Below are positions 9,478-18,805 of a DNA stretch of 64,000 bases, piece by piece. Made by a program: the position numbers and the translations under genes. The stretch comes from Actinomycetaceae bacterium (GTDB lineage Bacteria; Actinomycetota; Actinomycetes; Actinomycetales; Actinomycetaceae). The stretch lies in the NCBI GenBank assembly GCA_030537735.1, contig JAUNVG010000001.1:334067-398066 (forward strand), written 5' to 3'. Each line of letters opens with the position of its first letter. Position 1 is the stretch's first letter. The notes under the pieces are model-generated. The model was not told where the DNA came from. It did not search any database and saw nothing but the letters and a program-made list of their open reading frames with translations.

Positions 9478-9927
9478 TTATCGCGAGGACGTGGTGTCCG
9501 TGTCCTCGTCGGGTTCGTTTCCGATGGGTTCTTCTTCCAAGGTGGAGTAGGAATCATCTTCAGTTTCTACTTGGTCTGCTGCCTCGCTTAGCTCTGGTTC
9601 AACGGTCTGCAGGCCGGTGTTGTTTACCTGGTCAAGGTCGTTTTCGTCCTCGTCTTGCGTGGATGCGAACGGGGGTTCTCCCACCGAGTTGATGGCCTTA
9701 ATGTTCCAGTAGCTTTCTTCTCCCCGCGGGGTTTGTAAAATCACTACTTCGCCGTCAACGTCGGCGACGATTCCGTACATTCCGGAGCCGGTTCGCACCC
9801 AGGTGCCTGGCTCAAGTTGTTGCTGTAGCTGCTGCATTTCTTGCATGCGTTTTTTGCTTCCGCGCGAAGAGAAATACATCATGGCCAGTAGGCCGACCAG
9901 CAGCATTGTTAAGATTACGGGATCCAC
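9478..9927 (-). CDS. yajC: Preprotein translocase subunit YajC
   Basis: Small single-pass membrane protein of the SecDF-YajC complex, 149 aa. An N-terminal hydrophobic helix (about 2-18) is followed by a short basic stretch and the YajC domain with LEPGTWVRTGSGMYGIVADV (38-57). The last ~55 residues are very acidic (Asp/Glu/Thr), an actinobacterial-style extension. It precedes secD, as in most bacteria. Confidence 0.93.
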   Translation of the reverse strand: MDPVILTMLLVGLLAMMYFSSRGSKKRMQEMQQLQQQLEPGTWVRTGSGMYGIVADVDGEVVILQTPRGEESYWNIKAINSVGEPPFASTQDEDENDLDQVNNTGLQTVEPELSEAADQVETEDDSYSTLEEEPIGNEPDEDTDTTSSR

Positions 9928-10032
9928 AGCAAAGCACTCCTTAGTAAACTGTTCCTTGCAGATTCTAAGCCGAACGGGGCATTTTTGCGAGTTCGTTGAC
10001 GGATTTTGGGGATATTGTCACGATTGATTCCG

Positions 10033-11058
10033 TCAGTCAAATAGTCCATCTGGTTGGGGTGGCCGCAGCCCCAGGTGTTCCCATGCTTGCGCGGTGGCGG
10101 CCCGCCCTCGCGGAGTGCGTATCATGAACCCTTCCCTGACCAGGTAGGGTTCTGCCACGGTTTCAACAGTTTCCGCTTCCTCCCCCACCGTTACTGCCAG
10201 GGTGGTTAGTCCCACCGGGCCACCTTGGAAACGCCGGCACAGGGCTTCGAGTACTGCCCGGTCGAGGCGGTCCAATCCCTGCGGATCGACTTCGAATAGT
10301 TCGAGTGCGGCGTGTGCGGCTTCTAGGTCAATGTCCCCATCGGAGTGAACGTGTGCCCAGTCCACCACGCGCCGCAGCAGGCGGTTCGCGATACGGGGGG
10401 TGCCACGTGAGCGGCGCGCGATTTCTACCGCGGCATTTTGGTCGATAGCGACCTCGAGCAGCGCTGCGGAGCGGGTTACTACTCGTTCCAGTTCACTGGC
10501 GTCGTAGTATTCCAGGTGGGCGGTGAAGCCGAAACGATCGCGCAGCGGGGCGGGCAGCAAGCCGGAGCGAGTGGTGGCTCCCACCACGGTAAATGGCGGA
10601 AGCGTGAGTGGGATCGAGGTCGCCCCCGGGCCTTTACCGACCACAATGTCGATCCTGAAGTCCTCCATCGCTAGGTAGAGCATTTCCTCCGCGGTGCGTG
10701 CCAGGCGGTGGATTTCATCAATGAACAGTACGTCGCCTTCTTGCAGGGATGAAAGTATCGCCGCTAGGTCCCCGGCGTGTTGAATCGCTGGCCCTGAGGT
10801 CAAACGCAGTGACGCTCCCATTTCGGCGGCCACGATCATCGCTAGGGTGGTTTTGCCCAGTCCGGGTGGGCCCGCTAACAGGATGTGGTCTACCGTGCGT
10901 GCGCGACTGCGCGCGGCTGAGAGCACTAGATCTAGTTGCTTGCGAACCACCGGCTGTCCGATGAAGTCTTCTAGTCGCCGTGGCCGCAGGGCAGCTTCGG
11001 CGGCGCGTTCGACGTCGTCGGCACCGGTGTCTACCATTCTTTCGATTTCTTCAGCCAT
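10033..11058 (-). CDS. ruvB: Holliday junction helicase RuvB
   Basis: AAA+ motor that drives branch migration with RuvA at Holliday junctions; 341 aa, normal length. Walker A is GPPGLGKTT (about 64-72), Walker B FIDEIHRL (about 112-119), and [18 protein letters not shown] is the sensor/arginine-finger region. A C-terminal winged helix follows (about 270-330). The start overlaps the ruvA end by eight bases. No actinobacterial LexA box was seen by eye upstream of the ruv genes. Confidence 0.97.
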   Translation of the reverse strand: MAEEIERMVDTGADDVERAAEAALRPRRLEDFIGQPVVRKQLDLVLSAARSRARTVDHILLAGPPGLGKTTLAMIVAAEMGASLRLTSGPAIQHAGDLAAILSSLQEGDVLFIDEIHRLARTAEEMLYLAMEDFRIDIVVGKGPGATSIPLTLPPFTVVGATTRSGLLPAPLRDRFGFTAHLEYYDASELERVVTRSAALLEVAIDQNAAVEIARRSRGTPRIANRLLRRVVDWAHVHSDGDIDLEAAHAALELFEVDPQGLDRLDRAVLEALCRRFQGGPVGLTTLAVTVGEEAETVETVAEPYLVREGFMIRTPRGRAATAQAWEHLGLRPPQPDGLFD

Positions 11059-11641
11059 GGTTTCCTCCCAGGGCGATTAGTGCTGCGCGCAGCATGTCGG
11101 AAGTATTCATTCCTGACCCGGCGAACTGAGCTACAGCTTCTTCAGCGCGCGCACTGTTCCATCCTAGTGACACGAGGGCGGCTACCACTTCTTTACCGGT
11201 AGTGTCATCCACTGTTGGCTTCACCGGCATCGCCGCGCTGGGTGGGCCCAGCTTGTCTCCAATGTTGATTATCAACCGTTGGGCGGATTTCTTTCCTACT
11301 CCGGGAATGCGCTGGAGGGCTTTTTCGTCTTCGTTCGCCAGTGCTTGTCGTAGTTCGTCGGGGGTGAATACTTCCAGTGCGGCGAGGGCGGTGCGTGGCC
11401 CCACGCCGGTAACGGACTGCAAGGCATTGTGCGTGTCGCGTTCGTCGCTGGAGAGGAAACCGTAAAGAGTGAGGGAGTCTTCGCGCACCACCATGGCGGT
11501 GTGTAGTTCCACGTCCTCTCCGTGACGCAGTTGCATGAGCGTGCGCGAGTTGGTGTGTATTAGGTATCCAACACCGGTGGTGGTGACGATTACCTTGTCA
11601 GCTCCGATGTGGTGCACGCGCCCTTGTATTAAGGCGATCAC
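11051..11641 (-). CDS. ruvA: Holliday junction DNA-binding protein RuvA
   Basis: Tetrameric junction-binding subunit that loads RuvB, 196 aa. OB-fold N-terminus [19 protein letters not shown], helix-hairpin-helix motifs [16 protein letters not shown] and [16 protein letters not shown] in the centre, and a C-terminal UBA-like RuvB-contact domain (about 148-192). Located between ruvC and ruvB, overlapping ruvB by eight bases. Confidence 0.97.
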   Translation of the reverse strand: MIALIQGRVHHIGADKVIVTTTGVGYLIHTNSRTLMQLRHGEDVELHTAMVVREDSLTLYGFLSSDERDTHNALQSVTGVGPRTALAALEVFTPDELRQALANEDEKALQRIPGVGKKSAQRLIINIGDKLGPPSAAMPVKPTVDDTTGKEVVAALVSLGWNSARAEEAVAQFAGSGMNTSDMLRAALIALGGNHG

Positions 11642-11759
11642 GGTTGCGTGTTCCTCCGTCTTCTGTATCCCTGTGCGGTTTTCGCAGCGTTGTGGTGTTA
11701 ACGCTTTGGCTATTGGGTGGTGTGTGTAGCTCCGTTAGCTTCGTCAGCGACAGCTGACT

Positions 11760-12413
11760 TTAACGTTTTGGTTTTGTCTTCAGCTTAGCGCGTGGGTCGA
11801 CGGCTCCGCGCCGACGACTCGCAGCCAGGGCTTGTGACCATTGTTGCTGGGCGGCGGTCATGTTGGTGCGGGCGGTAACGCCGCCCGACAAGGACACGTC
11901 AATGCGATTATCTGTTGGGGCTCCCTGCAGACCGGTGCCGCGCCAGGCGTGGCAGATCGCGATCGCCAGCGCGTCGGCGGCGTCAGCTGGTTTAGGTGGC
12001 TTGTCCATATTTAGCACCCTGGCCACCATGTGCTGTACCTGGGCTTTGGATGCTACCCCCGACCCGGTGACGGCGGCTTTCACTTCCGAGGGCGTGTGCA
12101 CCGCCAGCGGTAGTCCGGCCCTGCCTGCGCACACCATGGCGGCCCCCATGGCCTGCATAGTGGTGGTTACTGATTGGAGGTTGTCTTGGGCGAATACTCG
12201 TTCAATCGCAACTACATGCGGCTGGTATTTTTCAATCACTTCATCGATTACGTCCGCAATGGTGCGCAGCCGAAAGTGGGTGGCGAGCTTGGCATCTGAA
12301 CGCGCCACTTGGTAGTGAATCAGTTTCGCCCGCCGGGAGTCATCCACTTCCACTAGGCCCAGGCCGCAGCGGGTGATTCCGGGGTCTATCCCCAGTACTC
12401 TCATACTTCCCAT
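11760..12413 (-). CDS. ruvC: Crossover junction endodeoxyribonuclease RuvC
   Basis: Resolves Holliday junctions after RuvAB branch migration. 217 aa; the core is followed by a basic ~45-residue tail not needed by the fold. N-terminal MRVLGIDPGITRCGLG carries the first catalytic Asp; AIERVF the Glu; PADAADALAIAICH the C-terminal Asp pair. The start is ambiguous: ATG at 12413 gives an MGS extension, while ATG at 12404 gives the family-typical MRVLGIDPG. GAGGA lies close to the first ATG. 118 bp separate it from ruvA. Confidence 0.95.
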   Translation of the reverse strand: MGSMRVLGIDPGITRCGLGLVEVDDSRRAKLIHYQVARSDAKLATHFRLRTIADVIDEVIEKYQPHVVAIERVFAQDNLQSVTTTMQAMGAAMVCAGRAGLPLAVHTPSEVKAAVTGSGVASKAQVQHMVARVLNMDKPPKPADAADALAIAICHAWRGTGLQGAPTDNRIDVSLSGGVTARTNMTAAQQQWSQALAASRRRGAVDPRAKLKTKPKR

Positions 12414-12487
12414 ACGTCCTCATTCCCGTGCTGCTTTGACTGTCCCAGCCGCTCACTGCCCTGGCCCGGACCACACTGCAAATAATA

Positions 12488-12522
12488 GGCCGCGCCAACG
12501 TGGCTTTGACGTTGGCGCGGCC
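12488..12522 (-). terminator. Terminator after yebC
   Basis: A 14-bp perfect GC-rich stem (12488-12501 with 12509-12522) with a seven-base loop starts 11 bp past the yebC stop codon. On the minus strand it is followed by a T-rich stretch (TATTATTTG). It closes the thrS-to-yebC operon before ruvC. Confidence 0.75.
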
Positions 12523-12532
12523 GTGGGCAGAG

Positions 12533-13294
12533 TTATTCTTCTTCCTCCAGCTGGGCGCGCACTTCATCGGAGGCAGTGAAGTTGGTGAAGATGTTTTGCA
12601 CATCGTCAGAGTCTTCTAACGCATCAATCATGCGCAGAACTTTCTTCACGCCCTCCAAGTCCAGTTCCACTTCGGTAGAGGGTACGAAACCGGCTTCGGC
12701 CGAATCGTAGTCGATCCCGTTTTCCTGCAGGGCGCTACGTACCGCGATCAGGTCGGTGGCTTCGCAAACTACTTGCAGTTTTTCGCCTTCGTCGGTGATT
12801 TCTTCCGCGCCGGCGTCAAGCACCGCCATCATCACGGTGTCTTCGTCTACCTCATCGGACTTGGGGATCTCAATCAGGCCTTTACGGGTGAACAGGTAGG
12901 CAACGGAGCCGGGGTCCGCTAGGGACCCGCCGTTGCGGGAAAACGCCACGCGCACGTCGGAGGCAGCGCGGTTGCGGTTGTCGGTTAGACACTCCACTAA
13001 GAATGCGACCCCTCCGGGACCGTAGCCTTCGTACATGATGGTTTCCCAGTCGGCTCCACCTGCTTCCGCGCCGGATCCGCGTTTGACGGCGCGGTCGATG
13101 TTGTCTCCGGGTACGGAGTTTTTCTTCGCTTTTTGGATTGCGTCGTAGAGGGTGGGGTTACCTGCCGGGTCTCCCCCACCGGTGCGAGCTGCAACTTCAA
13201 TATTCTTGACAAGGCGCGCAAATAGTTTGCCGCGTTTCGCGTCGAGTGCTGCCTTCTTGTGCTTAGTGGTGGCCCACTTAGAGTGACCTGCCAT
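12533..13294 (-). CDS. yebC: YebC/PmpR-family protein
   Basis: Widely conserved TACO1/YebC family, 253 aa; members have been described as transcription regulators and as translation factors relieving stalling at proline stretches. The signature [23 protein letters not shown] (residues 1-23) and the [12 protein letters not shown] motif are intact, and the acidic C-terminal domain is normal. The ATG follows AAAGGAC. Only five bases separate it from the upstream NUDIX gene. In many bacteria yebC neighbours ruvC, as here. Confidence 0.95.
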   Translation of the reverse strand: MAGHSKWATTKHKKAALDAKRGKLFARLVKNIEVAARTGGGDPAGNPTLYDAIQKAKKNSVPGDNIDRAVKRGSGAEAGGADWETIMYEGYGPGGVAFLVECLTDNRNRAASDVRVAFSRNGGSLADPGSVAYLFTRKGLIEIPKSDEVDEDTVMMAVLDAGAEEITDEGEKLQVVCEATDLIAVRSALQENGIDYDSAEAGFVPSTEVELDLEGVKKVLRMIDALEDSDDVQNIFTNFTASDEVRAQLEEEE

Positions 13295-13299
13295 GTCCT

Positions 13300-13875
13300 T
13301 TATCCTTTCGTGCTTCCCTCCACTGGGGAGGCACCTGCTTGCCTGTACTCGTCGATTTTAACGCACTGCCCGTCCCAACCGCGTTCCAGCAACCTGGGGA
13401 GCAGCTCTTTAAGCTCGGGCGGGTATATGGGAATGCTTTGCCGCGACAGCGCCCCTAGTTCCTCGGCGTTGAACCATCGCATTTCGTCAAGTAGTTGTTT
13501 TTCATCCGCTGTCCACCGCTGGTTATCCAACTGTGTCTGGGTGGTGTAGAGCAGGTAGAACTTCTCATCCTGGCACCGCATCCGGTCGGCGAAGAACATC
13601 GCGGCTCGGCGTTCAACGACCGGCCCAACTAGGGCCTGTACCGGGGCTTTGATACCGGTTTCCTCATAGCATTCGCGCCGTGCCCCCTGGCGGTGGGTTT
13701 CGCCCTCGTGCAGTCCCCCACCGACGGTGAACCACCAGGTGTGGGTGGGGTTGTTTTGATCGTGGCCGCGTATTAGCAGGGTACGTTTGCGCTGCTCATC
13801 TATCACTATTACGCGTGCAGCTTTTCGGTAGGGAACCCCCATTGGGCCGATGGGCCATTCTTCTTGCAAAACCAC
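13300..13875 (-). CDS. NUDIX hydrolase
   Basis: Probable nucleotide- or nucleoside-diphosphate-derivative pyrophosphatase, 191 aa. The Nudix box [17 protein letters not shown] continues into YEETGI (about residues 51-73) with the catalytic REx2EE residues present. Substrate cannot be told from sequence. GTG start three bases after the pgsA stop, with AGGGG as ribosome site, so it is coupled to pgsA within the thrS-HIT-pgsA-NUDIX-yebC unit. Confidence 0.9.
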   Translation of the reverse strand: MVLQEEWPIGPMGVPYRKAARVIVIDEQRKRTLLIRGHDQNNPTHTWWFTVGGGLHEGETHRQGARRECYEETGIKAPVQALVGPVVERRAAMFFADRMRCQDEKFYLLYTTQTQLDNQRWTADEKQLLDEMRWFNAEELGALSRQSIPIYPPELKELLPRLLERGWDGQCVKIDEYRQAGASPVEGSTKG

Positions 13876-13878
13876 TGC

Positions 13879-14499
13879 TCACCCCTGCTCTATCGTGCGG
13901 CGGGCTTGCAGCACGCGGGTGAACGTGGTGATGGTGGTAGCCAATGCCACCCAGGTGAAAGCCACCAGCGGCAGCCAAACACTCAGTCCGAAACCGTGCA
14001 AACCACACGCAACTAGCACGATTACCAACCGGTCGGTGCGTTCGGCGATTCCACCACTGGCACTAGCTCCCATACTTTCGGCTTTGGCTCGCGCGTACGG
14101 CACTGTGGTGGCTCCCACCAGGGTGATTAGGCTGGCGATCAGCAGCCAGGTTCTCTCCCACCCGGGGGTCATTCCGATCGCTATCCAATACACCAGGGAA
14201 CCAAATACGGCTCCGTCACCGATGCGGTCAAGCGTGGAGTCCAAAAACGCCCCAAAACGCGATGATTGACCGGTGTGACGAGCCAACAGTCCGTCAAGGG
14301 AGTCAGCAAATAACACCACTCCCAGGCTGATTGCACCGCTCGCCCACCGCCCGGTTCCCAGCAGCGTAACTGCCAGCGCCACCGTTATCACCGTGCCTGC
14401 CACGGTGATGTGATTGGGGCGCACTCCCGCTTTGGCAAGAAGTTTTACCGGGGCGGAAAACACCGCGCGAGTGAGGGATCTTCCGTGACTTCCTAGCAA
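13879..14499 (-). CDS. pgsA: CDP-alcohol phosphatidyltransferase, probable PIP synthase
   Basis: Integral membrane enzyme of the CDP-alcohol phosphatidyltransferase family, 206 aa. The signature D-x2-D-G-x2-A-R-x8-G-x3-D-x3-D is complete (DSLDGLLAR at about 66-74, then GAFLDSTLD). Five or six hydrophobic segments surround it. By position (next to the HIT gene and thrS) and motif it matches mycobacterial PgsA1, which joins CDP-diacylglycerol and inositol-1-phosphate to make phosphatidylinositol phosphate. Substrate is inferred from synteny. Overlaps the HIT gene by seven bases. Confidence 0.88.
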   Translation of the reverse strand: MLGSHGRSLTRAVFSAPVKLLAKAGVRPNHITVAGTVITVALAVTLLGTGRWASGAISLGVVLFADSLDGLLARHTGQSSRFGAFLDSTLDRIGDGAVFGSLVYWIAIGMTPGWERTWLLIASLITLVGATTVPYARAKAESMGASASGGIAERTDRLVIVLVACGLHGFGLSVWLPLVAFTWVALATTITTFTRVLQARRTIEQG

Positions 14500-15053
14500 T
14501 TACTACCCACTTCATCCCAGGCGGCAGCTAGTCGCGCTCGGGCATCCGCCAGCAGCTCGGGCACCGCTTTGGTGCGGGCAATAATGGGCAGGAAGTTTGC
14601 GTCTCCGCGCCAGCGCGGCACCACATGCTGGTGCAGGTGCGCGGCGATGCCAGCTCCGGCAACGTCACCTTGGTTCATTCCCAAGTTGAATCCTTGCGGG
14701 CTGGCTACCGCCCGAATCACACGCATAGCGCGGGCGGTGAGGGCGCTAATTTCGTCGCGTTCTTGCACAGTTATCTCGGTGTAGTCCGATACGTGCCGGT
14801 AGGGGCAGATGAGGACGTGTCCGGAGTTGTATGGAAACAGGTTCATAAGTACAAACGCTGTTTTCCCGCGGTGGACGATGAGGGCGTCCTCGTCGCTGCG
14901 ATTGGGGCCGACGCAAAACGGGCAGTCCTTGGAGTCGGTGGTGGCGGGCTTGGACTCCCCACCGATGTATGCCATGCGGTGAGGTGTCCACAGTCGGTCG
15001 AATGAGTCGGGCACACCAGCGAGGGCGCGCCCGTCCTCCCACTGACTTTCCAT
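14493..15053 (-). CDS. HIT-family nucleotide hydrolase/phosphorylase
   Basis: Histidine-triad protein, 186 aa. Catalytic motif HLHQHVVPRW near residue 140 and an upstream NSGHVLICPYRHV segment fit the diadenosine-tetraphosphate-processing branch, like the M. tuberculosis homologue at the same locus. Two possible zinc cysteines sit in CPFC (about 44-47) near the N-terminus. Its ATG overlaps the thrS stop (TGATG), so the two are translationally coupled. Confidence 0.92.
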   Translation of the reverse strand: MESQWEDGRALAGVPDSFDRLWTPHRMAYIGGESKPATTDSKDCPFCVGPNRSDEDALIVHRGKTAFVLMNLFPYNSGHVLICPYRHVSDYTEITVQERDEISALTARAMRVIRAVASPQGFNLGMNQGDVAGAGIAAHLHQHVVPRWRGDANFLPIIARTKAVPELLADARARLAAAWDEVGSNC

Positions 15054-17050
15054 CAGCTATTCACTCGCTGTTCAATGGCGGTAACGATGCGTTCAATGGC
15101 TTCGTCCACGGGCACCCCGTTGTCTTGACTGCCATCGCGCATACGGAACGATACCGCTGCGGCCTCCACGTCCTCACCCCCGGCGATGAGGGTGAAGGGG
15201 ATCTTGTCTTTGGAGGCGTTGCGGATCTTCTTCCCGAATCGGTCGTCACTGCGGTCGACTTCTACACGTATCCCGCGGGCACGCAGCTTGTCCGCCACTT
15301 CCATGAGGTAGTCATCGAATACTTCCGCCACCGGGATACAGCGCACTTGTACGGGTGCCAGCCAGGCGGGGAAGGCTCCGGCGTAGTGTTCGGTGAGGAT
15401 GGCGAAGAAACGCTCAATGGCGCCAAATAGGGCGCGGTGAATCATAACTGGACGCTGGCGGCTACCGTCGGCTGCGGTGTATTCCAGGTTGAATCGCTCT
15501 GGCAAGTTGAAGTCCAGTTGGATGGTGGACATTTGCCAGGTGCGTCCAATGGCGTCTTTGGCTTGCACTGAGATCTTCGGCCCGTAGAACGCGGCGCCGC
15601 CGGGATCGGGCACCAGGTCCAGTCCGGAGGCAGTGGCGACTTCTTCCAGGGTGCGGGTGGCTTCTTCCCACACCTCGTCGTCGCCTACGAACTTTTCTGG
15701 GTTCTTGGTGGATAGCTCTAGGTAGAAGTCATCCAGCCCGTAGTCTTTGAGCAGGTCTAGGACGAAGGTCAGTAGCCGCGTGAGTTCGTCTTTCATTTGC
15801 TCGCGCGTGCAGTAGATGTGGGCATCGTCTTGGGTGAACCCGCGCGCCCGCGCGAGGCCGTGCACTACTCCGGATTTTTCGTACCGGTACACGGTCCCAA
15901 ACTCGAACAGTCGCAGCGGTAGTTCCCGATATGAGCGCCCCCGCGACTTGTAGATCAGGTTATGCATGGGGCAGTTCATGGGTTTGAGGTAGTAGTCCTG
16001 CCCGGCTTTAGTGACCTGCCCGGTCTCGGGGTCGATCTCTTCGTCGATGTGCAGGGCGGGGAACATCCCGTCCTTATACCAGCTGAGGTGTCCGGAGGTT
16101 TCGAATAGTTGCCCCTTGGTGATGTGGGGGGTGTAGACGAACTCGTAGCCGCTTTCTTGGTGTCGTTTGCGGGAGTATTCTTCCATTTCCATGCGGATGA
16201 CTCCGCCCTTGGGGTGGAAGCATGCCAGCCCCGATCCGATTTCGTCGGGGAAGGAGAAAAGGTCCAGTTCGGTTCCGAGTTTGCGGTGGTCGCGTCGTTC
16301 GGCTTCTTTGAGTCGGGTGAGGTAGTTGGTTAGTTCGTCTTTGCTGGGCCAGGCGGTGCCGTAGATGCGTTGTAGTTGGTCGTTCTTTTGGTCTCCGAGC
16401 CAGTAGGCTGCGGAGGTTTTCATCAGTGCAATTCCCTGCCCGATGATTTTGGTAGACGGCACGTGCGGGCCGCGGCACAGGTCGGTCCACACGATTTCAC
16501 CGCGGCGGTTGACGTTGTCGTACATGGTGAGCTCGCCCTCGCCCACTTCCACCGAGGCTCCTTCTGCGTCGGCTTTGCTTTTCGCCCCGATTAGGTACAG
16601 TTTGTGGGGTTGTTCAGCTAGTTCTTCGCGTGCTTGTTCTTCAGTGACGACGCGGCGCCGGAAGGTTTGGTTTTCCTTCACGATGCGTTTCATGAGTTTT
16701 TCGATTTTCTTCAGGTCTTCGGGCGTGAAGGGCTCTACGTTGCCGAAGTCGTAGTAGAAACCGTCGGCCACGGGTGGGCCGATTCCCAGGTCAACTTGGG
16801 GGTTTAGTTGCTGCACGGCTTGCGCCATGACGTGGGTGCAGGAGTGGCGCAGGATTGCCAGCCCCGTTTCGGAGTGGATGCTAATACCGTTTACTTCGTC
16901 TCCTGCTTGCAGCGGGTGCGTTAGGTCCACGTCTTGCCCGTTTAGGGTCATTGCGATGATTTCGCTGCGATCTTGGTAGAGCTGTGTACCGGTGGTTTCT
17001 TCCGTTACTTTCATGGCTTGACCATCGACGCGGATTTCGATTTCCCCCAC
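15053..17050 (-). CDS. thrS: Threonyl-tRNA synthetase
   Basis: Class II synthetase charging tRNA-Thr, about 665 aa. Order: TGS domain (1-60), editing domain with [11 protein letters not shown], catalytic core with [20 protein letters not shown] and the zinc-binding Cys, and the anticodon-binding domain (about 555-660). An upstream in-frame GTG at 17083 exists, but GTG at 17050 has GAGGAG six bases before it and begins with [10 protein letters not shown], so I prefer it. First gene of the operon thrS-HIT-pgsA-NUDIX-yebC. Confidence 0.96.
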   Translation of the reverse strand: MGEIEIRVDGQAMKVTEETTGTQLYQDRSEIIAMTLNGQDVDLTHPLQAGDEVNGISIHSETGLAILRHSCTHVMAQAVQQLNPQVDLGIGPPVADGFYYDFGNVEPFTPEDLKKIEKLMKRIVKENQTFRRRVVTEEQAREELAEQPHKLYLIGAKSKADAEGASVEVGEGELTMYDNVNRRGEIVWTDLCRGPHVPSTKIIGQGIALMKTSAAYWLGDQKNDQLQRIYGTAWPSKDELTNYLTRLKEAERRDHRKLGTELDLFSFPDEIGSGLACFHPKGGVIRMEMEEYSRKRHQESGYEFVYTPHITKGQLFETSGHLSWYKDGMFPALHIDEEIDPETGQVTKAGQDYYLKPMNCPMHNLIYKSRGRSYRELPLRLFEFGTVYRYEKSGVVHGLARARGFTQDDAHIYCTREQMKDELTRLLTFVLDLLKDYGLDDFYLELSTKNPEKFVGDDEVWEEATRTLEEVATASGLDLVPDPGGAAFYGPKISVQAKDAIGRTWQMSTIQLDFNLPERFNLEYTAADGSRQRPVMIHRALFGAIERFFAILTEHYAGAFPAWLAPVQVRCIPVAEVFDDYLMEVADKLRARGIRVEVDRSDDRFGKKIRNASKDKIPFTLIAGGEDVEAAAVSFRMRDGSQDNGVPVDEAIERIVTAIEQRVNS

Positions 17051-17118
17051 GGGTTTCTCCTCGTTACTTTTGTTTGCGTGCACGTTTGGTTCCGTGCCGC
17101 CTGGTTTTTCCTAGTGTC

Positions 17119-17146
17119 ATTCTACTCTGTTGTGTGCGATTGTCTG
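17119..17146 (-). promoter_or_regulatory. Possible promoter of the thrS operon
   Basis: Minus strand: -35-like CAGACA (17141-17146), 16-bp spacer, -10-like TAGAAT (17119-17124). A start near 17112 would leave a ~60-base leader before the GTG at 17050. The leader is too short for a T-box. Confidence 0.4.
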
Positions 17147-17222
17147 CGACTGGGCTCTCCCCTGCCGCAGGAGGGCGGGGCGGGTGTTTGCGCATTTGGC
17201 TTGGTGGCGCTGGTGGTGGGTG

Positions 17223-18257
17223 TTATTTGCGGTTTGCGCGGCTGAGTAGGTTTTTCACGTTTCGTTTGGTTTTGACGACTTTTTGTAGGGTGCGATACGC
17301 CAGTGGCCGTATGGGGTAGTCCCAGGCTCCGTCTATTTGGATGCTGTTCTTGGCGAAGTCACGCTTGTAGATGCCAAGTTTATGCAGGTTGGGGAAGCGC
17401 GTGGAGTCCACTCCCATCAGGTCGTAGCTGAGTATCCCTTCTTCCCCTAGGGTTTTCGCGATCCAGTAGTCAAGGTAGCGGGAGGCATACACTTGTCTTC
17501 CCAGTGCACTGTGCGCCCCGTAGTAGGCGTAGGCTTTCTTGTCATTGATAAGTACTATCACCCAGGTCACGATTTCATCGCGGTAGCGCACTCCGAATAC
17601 TCGGGCGTGTTGGGGGCCAAGGCTATTAAGCATGGTCCAGTACGTGCTGATGGGGTGGATGCGGAAGCCGTCGCGTTCAGCGGTTTCTACTAGCACTTCG
17701 TAGAGGTCTTCGAAGGCGCGGTAGTTGATACCTGTGAGTTCTTCGGCGGTGGCACCTTTTTGCGCCATGCTGGTGATGGCCTTGCGTATGCTTCTGCGGC
17801 CGTCTTTAGACATGGAGTTGAGTATTTTTTCTTCGTCTCCCCCGCAGGTGTCTACTTCAACGGTTTCGTCATAGCTTAGGTATTGGAGTAGGTCTTTTAA
17901 CTGCGGGTGGGAGTAGTGGGCGTGCAGTCGTATGAATGGTATTTTCGGGAAGCGTTTGCGAATTTCTGCTGCTAGGGCTTGGCGCAGTGCGTGTTCGTTT
18001 TCGGGGGTTTGGCTTCGCAGCCATACGGGTCCGCGTTTGGCCCACAGGAACGGCACGAATCGCATGCGGTAGAGGCTGAGGCTTACCAGGGCTACGGGTT
18101 TGTCGTTTATGGAAAACAGGTAGCGACCGATGTTTGGGTGTTCGAGTGCTTGGTCGTAGTTGTCCCATGCGGCGCTTTGCTCTACCGGCAGTGGTACCAC
18201 TCCGGCAGCTACTATCCGCATCTGTTCTGCGTCTATGGGCGTTAGCCGGTAGCTCAC
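17223..18257 (-). CDS. FemAB-family peptidoglycan bridge aminoacyltransferase
   Basis: 344 aa protein of the FemX/FemA/FemB lipid II aminoacyltransferase family, which uses aminoacyl-tRNA to build the interpeptide bridge of peptidoglycan. Two GNAT-like folds are visible: WDNYDQALEHPNIGRYLF at the start, KDGRRSIRKAITSMAQKG in the middle (the FemAB R-x-x-I-R-K/R-A motif), and Y-x-G-A-H-S-x-x-G-R followed by YDLMGVD and FKxGF-like KLGIYKRDFA at the end. No signal peptide; acts on the inner face of the membrane. GTG start with GGGGAAA upstream. Which residue it adds cannot be told. Confidence 0.85.
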   Translation of the reverse strand: MSYRLTPIDAEQMRIVAAGVVPLPVEQSAAWDNYDQALEHPNIGRYLFSINDKPVALVSLSLYRMRFVPFLWAKRGPVWLRSQTPENEHALRQALAAEIRKRFPKIPFIRLHAHYSHPQLKDLLQYLSYDETVEVDTCGGDEEKILNSMSKDGRRSIRKAITSMAQKGATAEELTGINYRAFEDLYEVLVETAERDGFRIHPISTYWTMLNSLGPQHARVFGVRYRDEIVTWVIVLINDKKAYAYYGAHSALGRQVYASRYLDYWIAKTLGEEGILSYDLMGVDSTRFPNLHKLGIYKRDFAKNSIQIDGAWDYPIRPLAYRTLQKVVKTKRNVKNLLSRANRK

Positions 18258-18453
18258 CGTTTCCCCATCTGTTTAATGGCTTTCAGCGGCGGGTTGTCGG
18301 CGTTATTCACGGCGCTTCTCTCTGTTGTTACACAGTTGCATGAGTGGTCTTTTGCGTGGACTTTACGGTTTCCCACTTCTTAGTGGTCCACGGGAAAATT
18401 CCAGCATCAATCAGCTGTTTGCTATGTCACCTTAGTAACGTGTCTTTAAATAG

Positions 18454-18479
18454 TTTTTGCCTCCGTCAGGAGGCAAAAA
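18454..18479. repeat. Inverted repeat after the first tRNA cluster
   Basis: An 11-bp perfect stem (18454-18464 with 18469-18479) with loop GTCA, 15 bp past the tRNA-Val gene. The T-run is 5' and the A-run 3' on both strands, the reverse of a canonical intrinsic terminator. It could still fold at the end of the tRNA transcript and affect processing or stability. Confidence 0.55.
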
Positions 18480-18493
18480 GCTTTAGGTGATTG

Positions 18494-18568
18494 TGGTGGG
18501 CGATACTGGGATCGAACCAGTGACCTCTTCCGTGTGAAGGAAGCGCGCTACCCCTGCGCCAATCGCCC
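18494..18568 (-). tRNA. tRNA-Val (CAC)
   Basis: Cloverleaf with a GGGCGAT/ATCGCCC acceptor stem, anticodon loop TTCACAC (anticodon CAC) and T-arm GGTTCGATCCC. A73 and a gene-encoded CCA (18494-18496) are present. Last gene of the Gly-Cys-Val cluster. Confidence 0.95.
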
Positions 18569-18569
18569 G

Positions 18570-18640
18570 AGGTGGGTACCGGATTCGAACCGGTGTTTAC
18601 GGCTTTGCAGGCCGCTGCCTATCCTCTCGGCCAACCCACC
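18570..18640 (-). tRNA. tRNA-Cys (GCA)
   Basis: Acceptor stem GGTGGGT/ACCCACC, anticodon loop CTGCAAA (anticodon GCA), T-arm GGTTCGAATCC and the U73 discriminator expected for tRNA-Cys. CCA is not encoded. One base separates it from tRNA-Val(CAC). Confidence 0.95.
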
Positions 18641-18668
18641 ACGGTAAACCACCTGGAGTGGTCGACCG

Positions 18669-18741
18669 AGCGGATGACGGGACTCGAACCCGCGACCCTC
18701 ACCTTGGCAAGGTGATGCTCTACCAACTGAGCCACATCCGC
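18669..18741 (-). tRNA. tRNA-Gly (GCC), copy 1
   Basis: Acceptor stem GCGGATG/CATCCGC, anticodon loop TTGCCAA (anticodon GCC), T-arm GGGTTCGAGTCCC, U73, no encoded CCA. Identical to the copy at 21004-21076. First gene of its cluster, 64 bp past the metal ATPase stop on the same strand, so read-through from the ATPase is possible. Confidence 0.95.
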
Positions 18742-18805
18742 GTTGTCAGGTGATTTTTCTTCACTTGACTCACCCGCTAGTTTCACTATTGGGCACGCGA
18801 ATACT

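Noticed and set aside
9928..12532. LexA/SOS box controlling the ruv genes
   Set aside because: No site resembling the actinobacterial TCGAAC-N4-GTTCGA box was found by eye upstream of ruvC, ruvA or ruvB.
17051..17222. T-box leader before thrS
   Set aside because: The thrS leader is at most about 170 bases and shows neither the T-box consensus nor an antiterminator/terminator pair.
18454..18479. Intrinsic terminator of the first tRNA cluster
   Set aside because: The stem is strong, but T residues lie 5' and A residues 3' on both strands, opposite to a U-tract terminator. Kept only as an inverted repeat.
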